A DNA stretch of 64,000 bases from Nemertoderma westbladi (lineage: Eukaryota > Xenacoelomorpha > Nemertodermatida > Nemertodermatidae). The first letter of the stretch is position 1. Every line of letters begins with the position of its first letter. The position numbers were made by a program, and so were the translations under genes. The stretch lies in the NCBI GenBank assembly GCA_032718475.1, contig JAUCBJ010006988.1:146075-210074 (forward strand), written 5' to 3'. Below, piece after piece: positions 24,300-35,592 of this stretch. The notes under the pieces were generated by a model, which did not search any database, was not told the origin of the DNA, and was given only the letters and a program-made list of their open reading frames with translations.

Positions 24300-24900
24300 T
24301 AACTCGGCCAATATTATTTTTTTTGAAGTAAAATTGCTCTCTGGGTTTTTTTCACATGCTCTTTCACATGAAACCAAGAAACTCAAAAAAAATTTCCGAG
24401 TCGTCTACCCCATTCCCCCTAGTGGCAGACTGGAACTGTATAAAAGTCTGTCTGTGTGTAGGTTTTCTAATTAAGAAATGCTCGTAGGCTACTACTACAA
24501 ATTTTCAGATTAATCTGATGATTGGTTCTAAAATTACTGCTATTTTTATGTTTCTGTCAATTCGCCCCCCTAGCGGCAGACAGAGGAACTGTAGAAGTCT
24601 GTCTGTGTGTAGAATTTCTAAATTTTTTATAGACTACATGTGTACCAAGTTTGGTTCCATTTCATCCATGATTGACTAACTTATTAGCGTTCAAACATTC
24701 CTGCCACAAACATAGCCAGAGGCAGCCACAAACAAACAAAAGCTGCAGGAACTCAAGCGATAATTAATTAATTAATTATTAAATACTGTTTCAATTAAAT
24801 TATTTACGAAAATCTTCTTATCTCCTTTTAAATATGGACCCTGCATTCGTGGAAAATATAATATTTGATAATTCAAAATACATTTGGTTCCTGTATATAT
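24300..24900. repeat. Dispersed repeat, copy a
   Basis: Matches 50770-51235 in inverted orientation. Shared landmarks: GAACTGTAGAAGTCTGTCTG, TACCAAGTTTGGTTCCATTT, CATTCCTGCCACAAACATAG, AGCCAGAGGCAGCCACAAAC and GACCCTGCATTCGTGGAAAA. No coding potential. It is probably part of a non-autonomous element. Confidence 0.7.
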
Positions 24901-27885
24901 CGCACGTATAGTAGCGAGCATACATTTCCCACAGCCGAGAGACTTCAGTTCTAGAATTAAGCTTTCTTAAAATCAATAAAAACAACAAATAATTTTAATT
25001 TTTTATTGCACACGTAATCAATTAATAGCCGTTGTTTGATCGACCAGATCTACAAACATATTCCTACTGTTTGTAGATTCCGAAATCACATCTCTACTAT
25101 ATGTGAATCCTGCAATATCCTACTGTAAAGTCTGTGAATCATAAAACATAAGTCCAACCTTCTCACCAAAACAGTAAACTGTAAACTGACTTGCTGACGG
25201 ACTAAACGCGCTCGTATACTTTGCCGCGGTGTGATTTATATGGGGTGGGGGTTGCTAGCTAAATATCTAACTAGCAGACGAACTGCGGCGGCGTGGACAA
25301 ATTATTTTATATATTTCGAGGTGTAAATAATTCCTAAACGCGTGTGTGTTGAACTTTATAATCGAACTTTAGTTTTGTACCCCTTCATATTATATAATTT
25401 ACTGGGTCCAGTGTGCATTTTACAAATATTCTAATTTTTGTGGTCTGTAGGTCTAATACTCACAGATGATAAGGCTCCTTCCCCCTTTGTGTATTTCCAG
25501 GACTCAAATTCAGGCATAGGGTTAGTAACTACGCCCAGAATTCGGCAATTTAAATCTACCAGGTCCCTAATACTAAGAAGAAATGTGTTAGTTTACTACA
25601 GTAGGCGTACAGTTACAATAGCTAGCCTGGTCTCCTATCTATAATTTTGGTTGCCTAGGTGGGCGTGGCAACTTCTTATCAGGATGTCGGCGGGGACACG
25701 GTAGGTGTTAGTATCCCGAATAGCCCTAATTTGTAATGCGCCTAGCACAATAAACTGCCCGACCGTCTGAACGGTACAATCTTGATTCAGGCAAGACACG
25801 GTAACTTTCTCTTGGCCTACAGACTCCAATACAAGCAATGGACACCATTGTACTACAAAATAAGCCACAAGCGCACCTATACACGGCAAATAAGTTAGGC
25901 GTATAGTTGTGATGTACCCTACCAATGTGCATGCCCCGTAATGGTGTGCCTGCATCCTATCTGTGTACCTGTATCTATTCTCTCTCTCTCTCTTTTACCC
26001 CCCGTAGGAATGTGAAGGAATACCGCGGGTTCTGCCAGAATCAAAACAGTACAGTTCCTAAAGTTAAATTTTTGGCGCACAGCGTATCACTATGTCTACC
26101 TTTGATCTTAGGTCTTACACTTAGGTAACAAGGCATCAAACGCTGTCTAACCTTTCAGGCGATGGGCGAAGAACTATGAATCGATATTGTGGGTGGTCTC
26201 CTTTCTACATTCCGCCGATGTTCTCGTTCATTGCCGCGGCCCGCTGCTTAGCCTGCCATCTGTCCCTCAGTTGGGTTCACCGTGGTGAATCATGTTAAAA
26301 CAGATGTAACAATAATTCTAACTTTATTACAAATAGCAAACAAATTACGAAATAAAGCACAAAGATAATCTAGTGATCGATGAAGATGTCTAAGAAGTGA
26401 AATACATAATAACTAATAAGGTAGTAGTGAAGTAAATCGCACAAACGCACCTTTATATAGTGAATTAGTGCTGCCAATAATCTAGACAAATCTAGATAAT
26501 TCTATAGGTTCCATTACGTTTTTAAAGATAACCATTGGTCCAACAAACGCATAACTTGCACGACATTGGTTACTGTCAAATAACTGCAATTACATTGGTT
26601 AATCTACCTTGAGACTATCAAACGATTTTCTAACGCATAACCAACTGAGCTACTGAACCACTTGAGTAATGTTGTACAAATAGCTATACCAAATGCAAAT
26701 GAGAACTTAATGTAATCTTATAACATATGAACCTATCAAATAATGCAAATTAATTCCAACTAAATAAAATTTTGAAATTTCACGGCTTTTGTGGGGATAT
26801 AATTCTATAGCCGTAGACATAAAATATGCTCCAAGCAACCCCTACCTTTAAACGAACCAATCTGACATTTATTTATTTTAACCCATTTATTATTAACAGT
26901 GATGCTGTAATTTTACTCACAGCAGTATCAAATGTAAGCCTCCAGTAAAAAGGCCATAACAAATATCCGATATCGTTTGCACATAATCCAAAATAAATTG
27001 GCGTGCAGGTTGTATTATAGTAACCCACGAGAATTAAAATGCATTCATTCGTTTTGCACTGCAATTGTCAACTCAAACTCTTTCATAATTTAATTTAAAG
27101 ATTAAGTATAATAAGAGCAATAAAATAATTTATGTTCTTGTGAAATATTACTATGTACAGTTTCTATATCCACGGAATCACGTTAGGACTTCTTATTAGA
27201 AGTTTCGTTAATAAAAATAAAAAATTAAATGTGAGTATAATAAAAATATGGAGTCGAATTCTTTGGTAAATTTCTAATATTATTATTGGCAAACCGATGA
27301 TTTGCTTGTTTATTGAGGTAGTAGATTAAGTCATAGCATATTGATTGGTATAGTATACACCTTAACTGTAAAATATCCACCCCCCTCCCAAAAACAACTT
27401 GCCGTGCTCTACAAACTGCTCCTTTACTAACATGCATAATCTTGTACACATTTTTGAACTTTCGTTTATTTTTTTGGTTATATTCACCCGCCAGCAATTC
27501 TCTGTAACTTTTTATATTCCTTTACTTTCCTGTATAATCTTGTATCTATAAAACTAACTTATGCCTACACTCTACAGTATAGGGTATACTTGACTTCCAT
27601 GCACACTGTTGATGAAATTACAATAAGTACAGAACTCGGCCACTAGATTAGTCGCAGGTGTAAAGAAGGGAGTTCGCATACAACCAACTTTATATTCACT
27701 ACATTGGTAACCTGTACACTGCCGAATCAAATATAAAATCGCGGTAATAACATACTGTATAAATGCATATATGGGACTGCACACCGGCATATCTCTCGAA
27801 ACGCCTGAACCCGTACACACCGTCTAGAAATCTACGGTCTAGGGAGTGCAGACTGCTAGCGATCCCCCGATATCGGCTTAATCAG
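24901..27885. other. AT-rich non-genic DNA
   Basis: About 3 kb with only short ORFs lacking domains, compositional support or splice consistency. Small features are a (TC)n tract at 25980-25993 and homopolymer runs. No RNA gene or mobile element was recognised. Distant exons of unseen genes cannot be excluded. Confidence 0.5.
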
Positions 27886-27887
27886 TA

Positions 27888-29392
27888 CGGAAAACGAGCG
27901 TTCTCGGTGTCGGCCTTCACTACGGAAAGCGAGCGTTCTCGGTGTCGGCCGTCACTACGGAAAGCGAGCGTTCTCGGTGTCGGCCGTCACTACGGAAAGT
28001 GAGCGTTCTCGGTGTCGGCCGTCACTACGGAAAGCGAGCGTTCTCGGTGTCGGCCGTCACTACGGAAAGTGAGCGTTCTCGGTGTCGGCCGTCACTATGG
28101 AAAGTGAGCGTTCTCGGTGTCGGCCGTCACTACGGAAAGAGAGCGTTCTCGGTGTTGGCCGTCACTACGGAAAGCGATCGTTCTCAGTGTCGGCCGTCAC
28201 TACGGAAAGCGAGCGTTCTCGGTGTCGGCCTTCACTACGGAAAGTGATTGTTCTCGGTGTCGGCCGTCACTACGGAAAGCGAGCGTTCTCGGTGTCGGCC
28301 GTCACTACGGAAAGTGAGCGTTCTCGGTGTCGGCCGTCACTACGGAAAGCGAGCATTCTTGGTGTCGGCCGTCACTACGGAAAGCGAGCGTTCTCGGTGT
28401 CGGCCGTCACTACGGAAAGCGAGCGTTCTTGGTGTCGGCCGTCACTATGGAAAGCGAGCGTTCTCGGTGTCGGCCGTCACTACGGAAAGCGAGCGTTCTT
28501 GGTGTTGGCCGTCACTACGGAAAGCGAGCATTCTTGGTGTCGGCCGTCACTACGGAAAGCGAGCGTTCTCGGTGTCGGCCGTCACTACGGAAAGCGAGCA
28601 TTCTTGGTGTCGGCCGTCACTACGGAAAGCGAGCGTTCTCGGTGTCGGCCGTCACTACGGAAAGCGAGCGTTCTCGGTGTCGGCCGTCACTACGGAAAGC
28701 GAGCATTCTTGGTGTCGGCCGTCACTACGGAAAGCGAGCGTTCTCGGTGTCGGCCGTCACTACGGAAAGAGAGCGTTCTCGGTGTTGGCCGTCACTACGG
28801 AAAGCGATCGTTCTCAGTGTCGGCCGTCACTACGGAAAGCGAGCGTTCTCGGTGTCGGCCTTCACTACGGAAAGTGATTGTTCTCGGTGTCGGCCGTCAC
28901 TACGGAAAGCGAGCGTTCTCGGTGTCGGCCGTCACTACAGAAAGTGAGCGTTCTCGGTGTCGGCCGTCACTACGGAAAGCGAGCATTCTTGGTGTCGGCC
29001 GTCACTACGGAAAGCGAGCGTTCTCGGTGTCGGCCGTCACTACGGAAAGCGAGCGTTCTTGGTGTCGGCCGTCACTATGGAAAGCGAGCGTTCTCGGTGT
29101 CGGCCGTCACTACGGAAAGCGAGCGTTCTTGGTGTCGGCCGTCACTACGGAAAGCGAGCATTCTTGGTGTCGGCCGTCACTACGGAAAGCGAGCGTTCTC
29201 GGTGTCGGCCGTCACTACGGAAAGCGAGCATTCTTGGTGTCGGCCGTCACTACGGAAAGCGAGCGTTCTCGGTGTCGGCCGTCACTACGGAAAGCGAGCG
29301 TTCTCGGTGTCGGCCGTCACTACGGAAAGCGAGCGTTCTCGGTGTCGGCCGTCACTACGGAACGTAAGCGTTCTCGGTGTCGGCCGCTACTA
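27888..29392. repeat. 35-bp satellite array (TACGGAAAGCGAGCGTTCT core)
   Basis: About 43 units of 35 bp: the core TACGGAAAGCGAGCGTTCT followed by CGGTGTCGGCCGTCAC. Frequent variants are GAGCATTCTTGG, AAAGTGAGCG and CTTCACTACGG. A larger duplication is visible: the pair of variants AAAGAGAGCG plus AAAGCGATCGTTCTCAGTG at about 28136 recurs 630 bp (18 units) later. Three units make 105 bp, so all plus-strand frames stay open and give a 35-aa repeating peptide. No gene is implied. Confidence 0.95.
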
Positions 29393-30055
29393 TTTGGAAT
29401 TCACTTCCACGAGAACTGCGCGATGCTCAATTTCTATCAATTTTAAAAAGTAAATTAAAAACACATATTTTTAACCTAAAATATAATAATTTATAATGTT
29501 ATGTAGTGGTAAAGAAAGAATTCTTAATCAATAATAATTCTAAATTTTTAAATTGCATTGAACACAAATAAATTTGGGTCCTCCTGTTTTTTCACTTAAT
29601 TGTGATTTGCACACCGCTCATATATTTTTACTTTTGATTTTACTTTTATATTATTTCCATTATTCTTACACTTGATTTTATTTCATATCTTATTATTACT
29701 CTCTACACTTTCAATATTTCTTCAACCTGTCAAGAATTTATTTATATATTTTTTTATTACACAACGTTTGTGTTTGCATTGTATTATTTTATTTGGAATA
29801 AGTTCTTATAAAAATTAAACAAACGCAATAATGAATTTATAATAATAAAAAAATAAAAAGTAACTTTTATTAAATTTCTTAAATTTAATTTAATTTCTTA
29901 ATTATTTCTTATAAAAATTAACTTTTATTCGTAATTAATAATCCGTTTTAAGTGATGAGCGATTTTAGATTTTATTTATAATTATAATGTATTTTATTTT
30001 ATTACAATGTAGTTATTTTATAACTGTTCAGTTGTCCCTATATGTTAAGTTGTCG
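29393..30055. other. AT-rich spacer
   Basis: Very AT-rich DNA after the 35-bp array with TTTTATT/TAATAA runs. No gene seen. Confidence 0.5.
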
Positions 30056-30059
30056 TGCT

Positions 30060-30140
30060 TTATGATGTCATATATTTTCTAAGCGCCTTCATTTTCTGTA
30101 CCTTTGTAAAGGCGCTCTATAAATTATTATTATTAAGGTG
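30060..30140 (+). mobile_element. Retroposon 3' tail
   Basis: The hairpin-like TAAGCGCC ... AAAGGCGCTCTATAAATT followed by (ATT)n is the common 3' tail of CR1/SINE-type retroposons in invertebrates. Only the tail is recognisable. Confidence 0.5.
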
Positions 30141-30739
30141 TGGGTGTGGGGCGAGTAACGAAATAAACGACCCTAGCATACGGATACCCCTGCACCGTTG
30201 TCTGTCAGTCGGCCTGTTGGTCTGTCTGTCAAATGTTTGATGGTTAATAATTCATTCAATCTTTGATGAAATTGAGTCTGTCGAAAGTTAGAAATATAAT
30301 TTGCGCGGGGGGACTCAGCAGTTCTACTGTCTCACGCGTGAGGGCGACTATGTCTAGACGATGTTATATAAGTTTATAACTTACAAAAAATCACTTATTT
30401 AATTTATACCTCATGGGTTAATAATAATAATATGAATAATAATAAGGCTATGGTCTTATTTGGGTAATGAAATATGCCTGTCAAATGTACCGTTTTCTAT
30501 TGTTTATTATCATACCACGATTTAACACAAATTATACACAGCTGTGTATTCACTCCAACGTGGTGAGTCCAGGGGCGGTATTCATAGAGTTAGTATTAGT
30601 TACAGCTACTTAGTGACAGCTTTTAGTAAGAGCTGCAACTATGTTTAGTAAGAGCATTGACGTAACTTTGTTTCAACTAGCTCTTAATAAATATCGGTAT
30701 TCAAAAACTCTACTACTACTACTACTACTAGGATCGGCA
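30141..30739. other. Spacer with (CTA)n microsatellite
   Basis: Mostly unique AT-rich DNA. A CTACTACTACTACTACTA run at about 30708-30730 sits at the 3' end of the antisense LINE relic and is probably its microsatellite tail. A similar tail ends the LINE relics at 61.6 and 63.2 kb. Confidence 0.5.
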
Positions 30740-31830
30740 TGCCTCATTTTTAAGAATGCCCTGCCGGCTTGTCGACAAAATTGCGCCGCCACAACTCCCT
30801 ATCACCCATGACATTTGCTAGATCAGCCGCATCTTCAATGCCAGTGTCCTTTAAGATGCGTCTCAAGAAAGTCATGGGCTGTCCACCATGCTTATTCACT
30901 CCATGAGGCTGCTAAAGTACAAGATTAGGCACTGGCTGGTCCTCACGGCGAAACCAAATGTCCTGCAAAGCGGAGGCGATTTTGTTCTAGTGTCAAGCTT
31001 GGGGGAACCAATGAGAAACCTCCAATGTTATATAGTTTCTGGTTGGAGATGTGTGCATTGTACTTGACACAATGAACCCGGTGTAGCATTCTTGTGAATG
31101 TACCATCCAGAGATTTGGTGTCCTCAGCAGTTAGAGCCCAGCATGGACTTCCATAGAGGAGTACATGAACTACTGCTGCTCTAAATAATCGGACCTTAAG
31201 TTTCCGATTAATTATCGGTGACTTCCAAATCCTGGAAATCCTATTCAAGGCTGCCCATGCGTATTCGAAGGTATTCGAAGGTCCTCACCTAACTTCCGGA
31301 TCCATGATCCCAGGTAACAGAAGTCGTCCACATGCTCAAGCATACCATCCTTTGAGCTTATGCTCATCCGATCAGAGACTTGCTGAGGACTTTCAAAGTT
31401 AACTGTCAAAATTTTGGTCCTTCTGGAGTTAATTTAAAGACCAACACCAGAAGCAGCATGTTCTAATGAGCTGAGGAGCCGTTGGGCTCCCTCTAGTGAT
31501 TCTGAGAGTACTCCTAAGTCATCAGCAAAGTCTAGATCAGTTAGGTACTTGGCAGGATTTCCTCGACTTCTGGTGTCAGTAGGTGGAGTTAGTTATCATC
31601 ACCCCATCTTCATTATGATGATCTAAGGACATGCGTAGAACATAGTCAACAACAATTATGAACAAGAATGGTGCAAGTGTGTATCCCTGGAGGACGCTCC
31701 ATAACACTTCAAATGGTTCTGTGTCACCGTCAACAGTAGACACAAATGTTGTGGAACCATCGTATACTGATCTGATTGCTGCAATAATTTCATCAGGAAT
31801 CCCATATAATGAAAGTATGCTCTAACCGAA
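30740..31830 (-). pseudogene. LINE reverse transcriptase relic (RTE/CR1-like), antisense
   Basis: Minus-strand remnant of the C-terminal half of a non-LTR reverse transcriptase. Reading right to left, it shows LQGYTLAPFLFIIVVDYVLR (about 31700-31640), then FADDLGVLSESLEGAQRLLS with the catalytic FADD box near 31520. Next come a nonsense TAA, the DDFCYLGSWIRKLG motif (about 31310), and the ORF 31248-30943 with PCWALTAEDTKSLD and LEQNRLRFAGHL. These motifs are standard in the thumb and C-terminus of RTE/CR1-like LINEs. Stops and shifts between the blocks make it non-functional, and the endonuclease end is missing (5' truncated). Confidence 0.85.
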
Positions 31831-32496
31831 ATTTAATATTCTGAATTGTCAAAATCATGCTATCACAGGCCTTGCTCTCCAATTGGACAGTTTAGTTTAT
31901 TAGCAAATATTGACTTTTAGAAATATGATTCACAATTGACGAATTAAAAAATATTGTATTGTTATTATTGGCAATTTTAACTTATTATTAATTAACTTAT
32001 TAATTATTAATAAGAATTTATAATAATAAATTAATATTAATTATTAATAACTTATACTTATTTCCATGGCAACGGGAATGTAAACAAATTCAAATGTAAA
32101 ATATTTGGATAGACTTTTATTTCATTTAATCACCTACCAAATATGAAGGAAAATATCCATTGTCGCCTTGAAATACAGGCGAGCCAAGCATGAAATTTGC
32201 ACATTGAAAGACACTGAAAGACATTTTATTACATTTCTATGAACAACCCTAGTCATCATATCCACCTAACAAAAGTAGCATAAAAGAAGTTTCTAAGGAA
32301 ATATTATGAAAATAGTGCCATAAATATGGAAAACATCGGCCTCCGCTAATTTCATCAATCCGCTCGCTGAATGACCTGTTATTTAGTACACCTTGAGTTC
32401 AATCTAACTGTATTGTGTAACACAATGTCGCTATATCTTTTATTAAATACTGCAATGAGCCACAAAAAAGTACCAATTAAGAATAAATTACATACT
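31831..32496. other. AT-rich spacer left of BEL copy 2
   Basis: AT-rich DNA with TAATAA repeats. No gene recognised. It ends at the target site AGGCC. Confidence 0.5.
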
Positions 32497-32501
32497 AGGC
32501 C
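32497..32501. repeat. Target site duplication AGGCC, left
   Basis: Five bases directly before the TG of the 5' LTR, identical to the five bases after the CA of the 3' LTR. Five-base duplications are usual for BEL integrases. Confidence 0.85.
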
Positions 32502-33618
32502 TGTAAAAGCTTTTGCGGACACAACAAGTCATTTTTCCCCGCAACGTACCGTGTAGGTGCTTTAGCGGACATAACAAGTCATTTTTGCCGCAATGCGCCT
32601 AATACTCTAAAAGACTGGAGCTCAGATGACGAAATCTGTCAGCTGATTTTCTGTAAACGTGGAACCTCTTTGTTCTGCTCAGCCAATCAGAGCGATTTTC
32701 ATTTTATGTTGGACAAGGGCCTACGGAAACCCGCGCAATGCATTACGGTCTTTGTTTACCTTTTCTGAGCCTCAGAACACCGGCTAAGAATTCTTCTGTG
32801 CTTCTGTAGAAGTTAGAGACTTTGGCCAAAACATTAGATGGCTTTGATTACAAGAACGTAAATCTATTATCTGAACAAACTACAATCCAAACTGCTGAAC
32901 TGACTTGCATAAGTAACATATTGATGGTTCACCGCACTATTTTACTTTTGTTTACTGTCTGTTATTAATTGTTGTATATTGATGGATATGTTGTTATATT
33001 TGGAGAATACCGATAAATAATCATAAAACCCCAATCTTCTTGATTACTGAAGGTAAGAGGGACCGGTTACCTGTAGCAATTGCGACTTACATTATAGTTA
33101 TTTTGTGTGAATTAAATGCTATTTCATAATCCCTACATGTGTCAGTCGCTATCCTCCTTATATATGATCAAATTCAGTGACGGTCGGCAGATCAGTGTGA
33201 AGTAGTGTGAAGTCGTGTGAAGTAGTGTGACAGATAATAAAGCATCTCCTAAAGAATGCGCTATTTACGAAACTCAGTGGCCATCTCGTTGTGTTTAGTA
33301 TAAGTCATAACTCTGTTTTATATACTTAAAGAGCCACGTCCTAAAGGAACTGTTAATATTTCCCCGAAAGTGAATAATATTGTCAGAAATTATATAGTAA
33401 CGATCAATCGAATAATACAGTAGGTCTGCACCGCAATAACTTTCAAAGCACCCGAATCCAGTCTCCCTTAACAGTGGGTGAATAATCGCGCATAGACTGG
33501 CTTCGGCTAATGTAACTTCATGTGCACCAAATAATTGTTATAGGCTAAAGTCGATTTATAAACAAGAGGACAACTAAAATTGGCAGGTTAAACTGCTAAA
33601 GGTCTGAAAGCGAGAACA
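32502..33618 (+). repeat. 5' LTR of BEL copy 2
   Basis: 1117 bp, TGTAAAAGC...GAGAACA. It pairs with the 3' LTR pieces that sum to about 1120 bp. It contains a CCAATCAGAGCG stretch like a CCAAT box and GATAATAAAGCATC, which could hold a polyadenylation signal near 33231. Confidence 0.9.
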
Positions 33619-35592
33619 ATAATAGATTTTGTTCTTTATTGCACAGTAGGCAATAAATATAGTTGTCTATTGTTCTGGTAAGAACAATAATAGATTTTAG
33701 TTTCGTTATTGCACCGTAGGCAATAAAGTCGAAGGTACCGGTCGAACGGTAAGCTGTAGGCCTAACTGCCCAACTACCCGAACTGGTACTTACAGGTACA
33801 ACATTATTATTCGATTTTGATAATTATATACCGGTAGGTCTTAATATTTAATCAGGGATGGCCGCCCTGGTTTTTTATTGGGATTTTACTTATTTCTTTC
33901 AGTTTTGTCTATCTGTAAGTGTAATATTGAGCAGAAGGCGTGTAAGCCTGCTCAAATTGTATAAATAATTTGTAGGCTGGATTGTTGTCTAGCTGTTGTT
34001 AGGTCTGAAGAGATTGCAGTGTGTGTAGAGTGTATGTCCAATAAAGTACTAGTTAGGAAGGTGGGGGCATCCAGTGTTGTAAGGTAAATCCCCCACGAAA
34101 GAATAAGTCGTACTACTCGGTTAGAACGCCTACTAACTACCCATTTTGGAGTCTGCGTATACTTTAGTTTATTTAGGCTTGACAGTAGTCTGCCAGCATT
34201 TGGTCTGTATTTTGTTTATATAGTCTGCACGGGTAGCGTAATATTTATTATTCAGAGTATATTCGAGTATTCGCAACCTACAACCCCCAAGTTTATTCCT
34301 ACAGTAATTGTGCTTGTTATACATACCGTTATAGTTGAATTAACCCCGGTACTACATCAGGGCTGCTTGGCGTAGGTAAAGACTGGTGATTGTGTGCTCC
34401 GGTCACTCCAGCAGATACCTTGGTTCTTTTGGCTGTTCAAGTACATTTAACTGCTGGTTATTTGTTGTATAAGTACTTGTACCTAATTTAGGGTTTAGTG
34501 TACAGTGCTTTCCGAAAGTAATTAGTGTGTAGGCAGTATATTTGTGTTGTAAAGTGGTTAATAGGCACGTTAGCTCTGGTTGGCTGCGGTAATTAACTTC
34601 TAGGTAAGGACACTCCGGGTACATAACGTAGTACTTATAGTTTAAGACTATAAGTCGTCAGACGGTGGTATTTTCTTATCTGGACAACGCAATTTACTTA
34701 CTACTGCTTTATTGTTTTCAAATACCTTAGTTCCTGTCAGTTTGTAATAACCAGAAATTCTAACTCCTTTTTAGACTGGTTTGTAGATTTCTTGTAAAAT
34801 TACCCTAAAATTTGTACGTGTAACTTTTGGTGTTTATTTAGAGATTGTAATCTCACACTGTAATTGTAAGTAATTTGTAGTAATAAGTAACTTAGTAGAG
34901 TGGAGGTGTCTGTATTTGTGTCTCGCATGCTACTTGTTGGACACTAATACAGATAGTTCTGCATTGCTGGGCGTGCAGCTTTGTGGAAGTGATCCCTTAT
35001 CCAGAAATAATAACATTTATTTCAAACATTGTCAAAACCCATTTTACGGGTATATATATATTATAAATCAACTCAAACAGATTTATAAAATAGTAGGCCT
35101 GTTATACATCAATTAGGTCTTAATATCAGTTGAACTACTGCTTAAATAACAGTAATAAAGTAAAAAGGAAGTAACCCTAAAATTCAGAGATTCAGTTATT
35201 ATAAAATAATTGACATTACCGCTATTTAAGGTAGGCTTATTATATTTATTATATAAATTTAGGCTGAAATTATATACCGGTATTCTGTGACTAATCCTAG
35301 TCTATAATAATACTTATACTATAGGTGTATACCGGTATTTACAGCAGGCTTATTATATATATTTATATAAATTTAGGCTGAAATTATATACCGGTATTCT
35401 GTGACTAATCCTAGTCTGTAATAATACTTATATATATACTACAAGTATACCGGTATTTAATATATTAATATATATCGTGTTACACTGAGTAACGGCATCG
35501 GTAATTAATCACTAGGCTTGCAGCTGATACTGAATTACTAGACTTACTTTAACTGTCGTTATAGTAGTAGGCATTCAACTATCAAATAAATC
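33619..35592 (+). other. Leader of BEL copy 2
   Basis: About 2 kb between the LTR and the gag ATG, without ORFs. It has a duplicated CAATAATAGATTTT...GTAGGCAATAAA motif (33616-33725), one unit of the 290-bp repeat (33961-34250) and an ACCGGTATT zone (35205-35460). No clear primer binding site next to the LTR. Confidence 0.7.

Noticed and set aside
16569-29392. CRISPR-like array
   Set aside because: Units are directly tandem without unique spacers, and the window is eukaryotic.
27763-29453. Several overlapping Ser/Arg-rich repeat ORFs (up to 454 aa)
   Set aside because: All three plus frames of the 35-bp satellite give the same peptide; no independent evidence for a gene.
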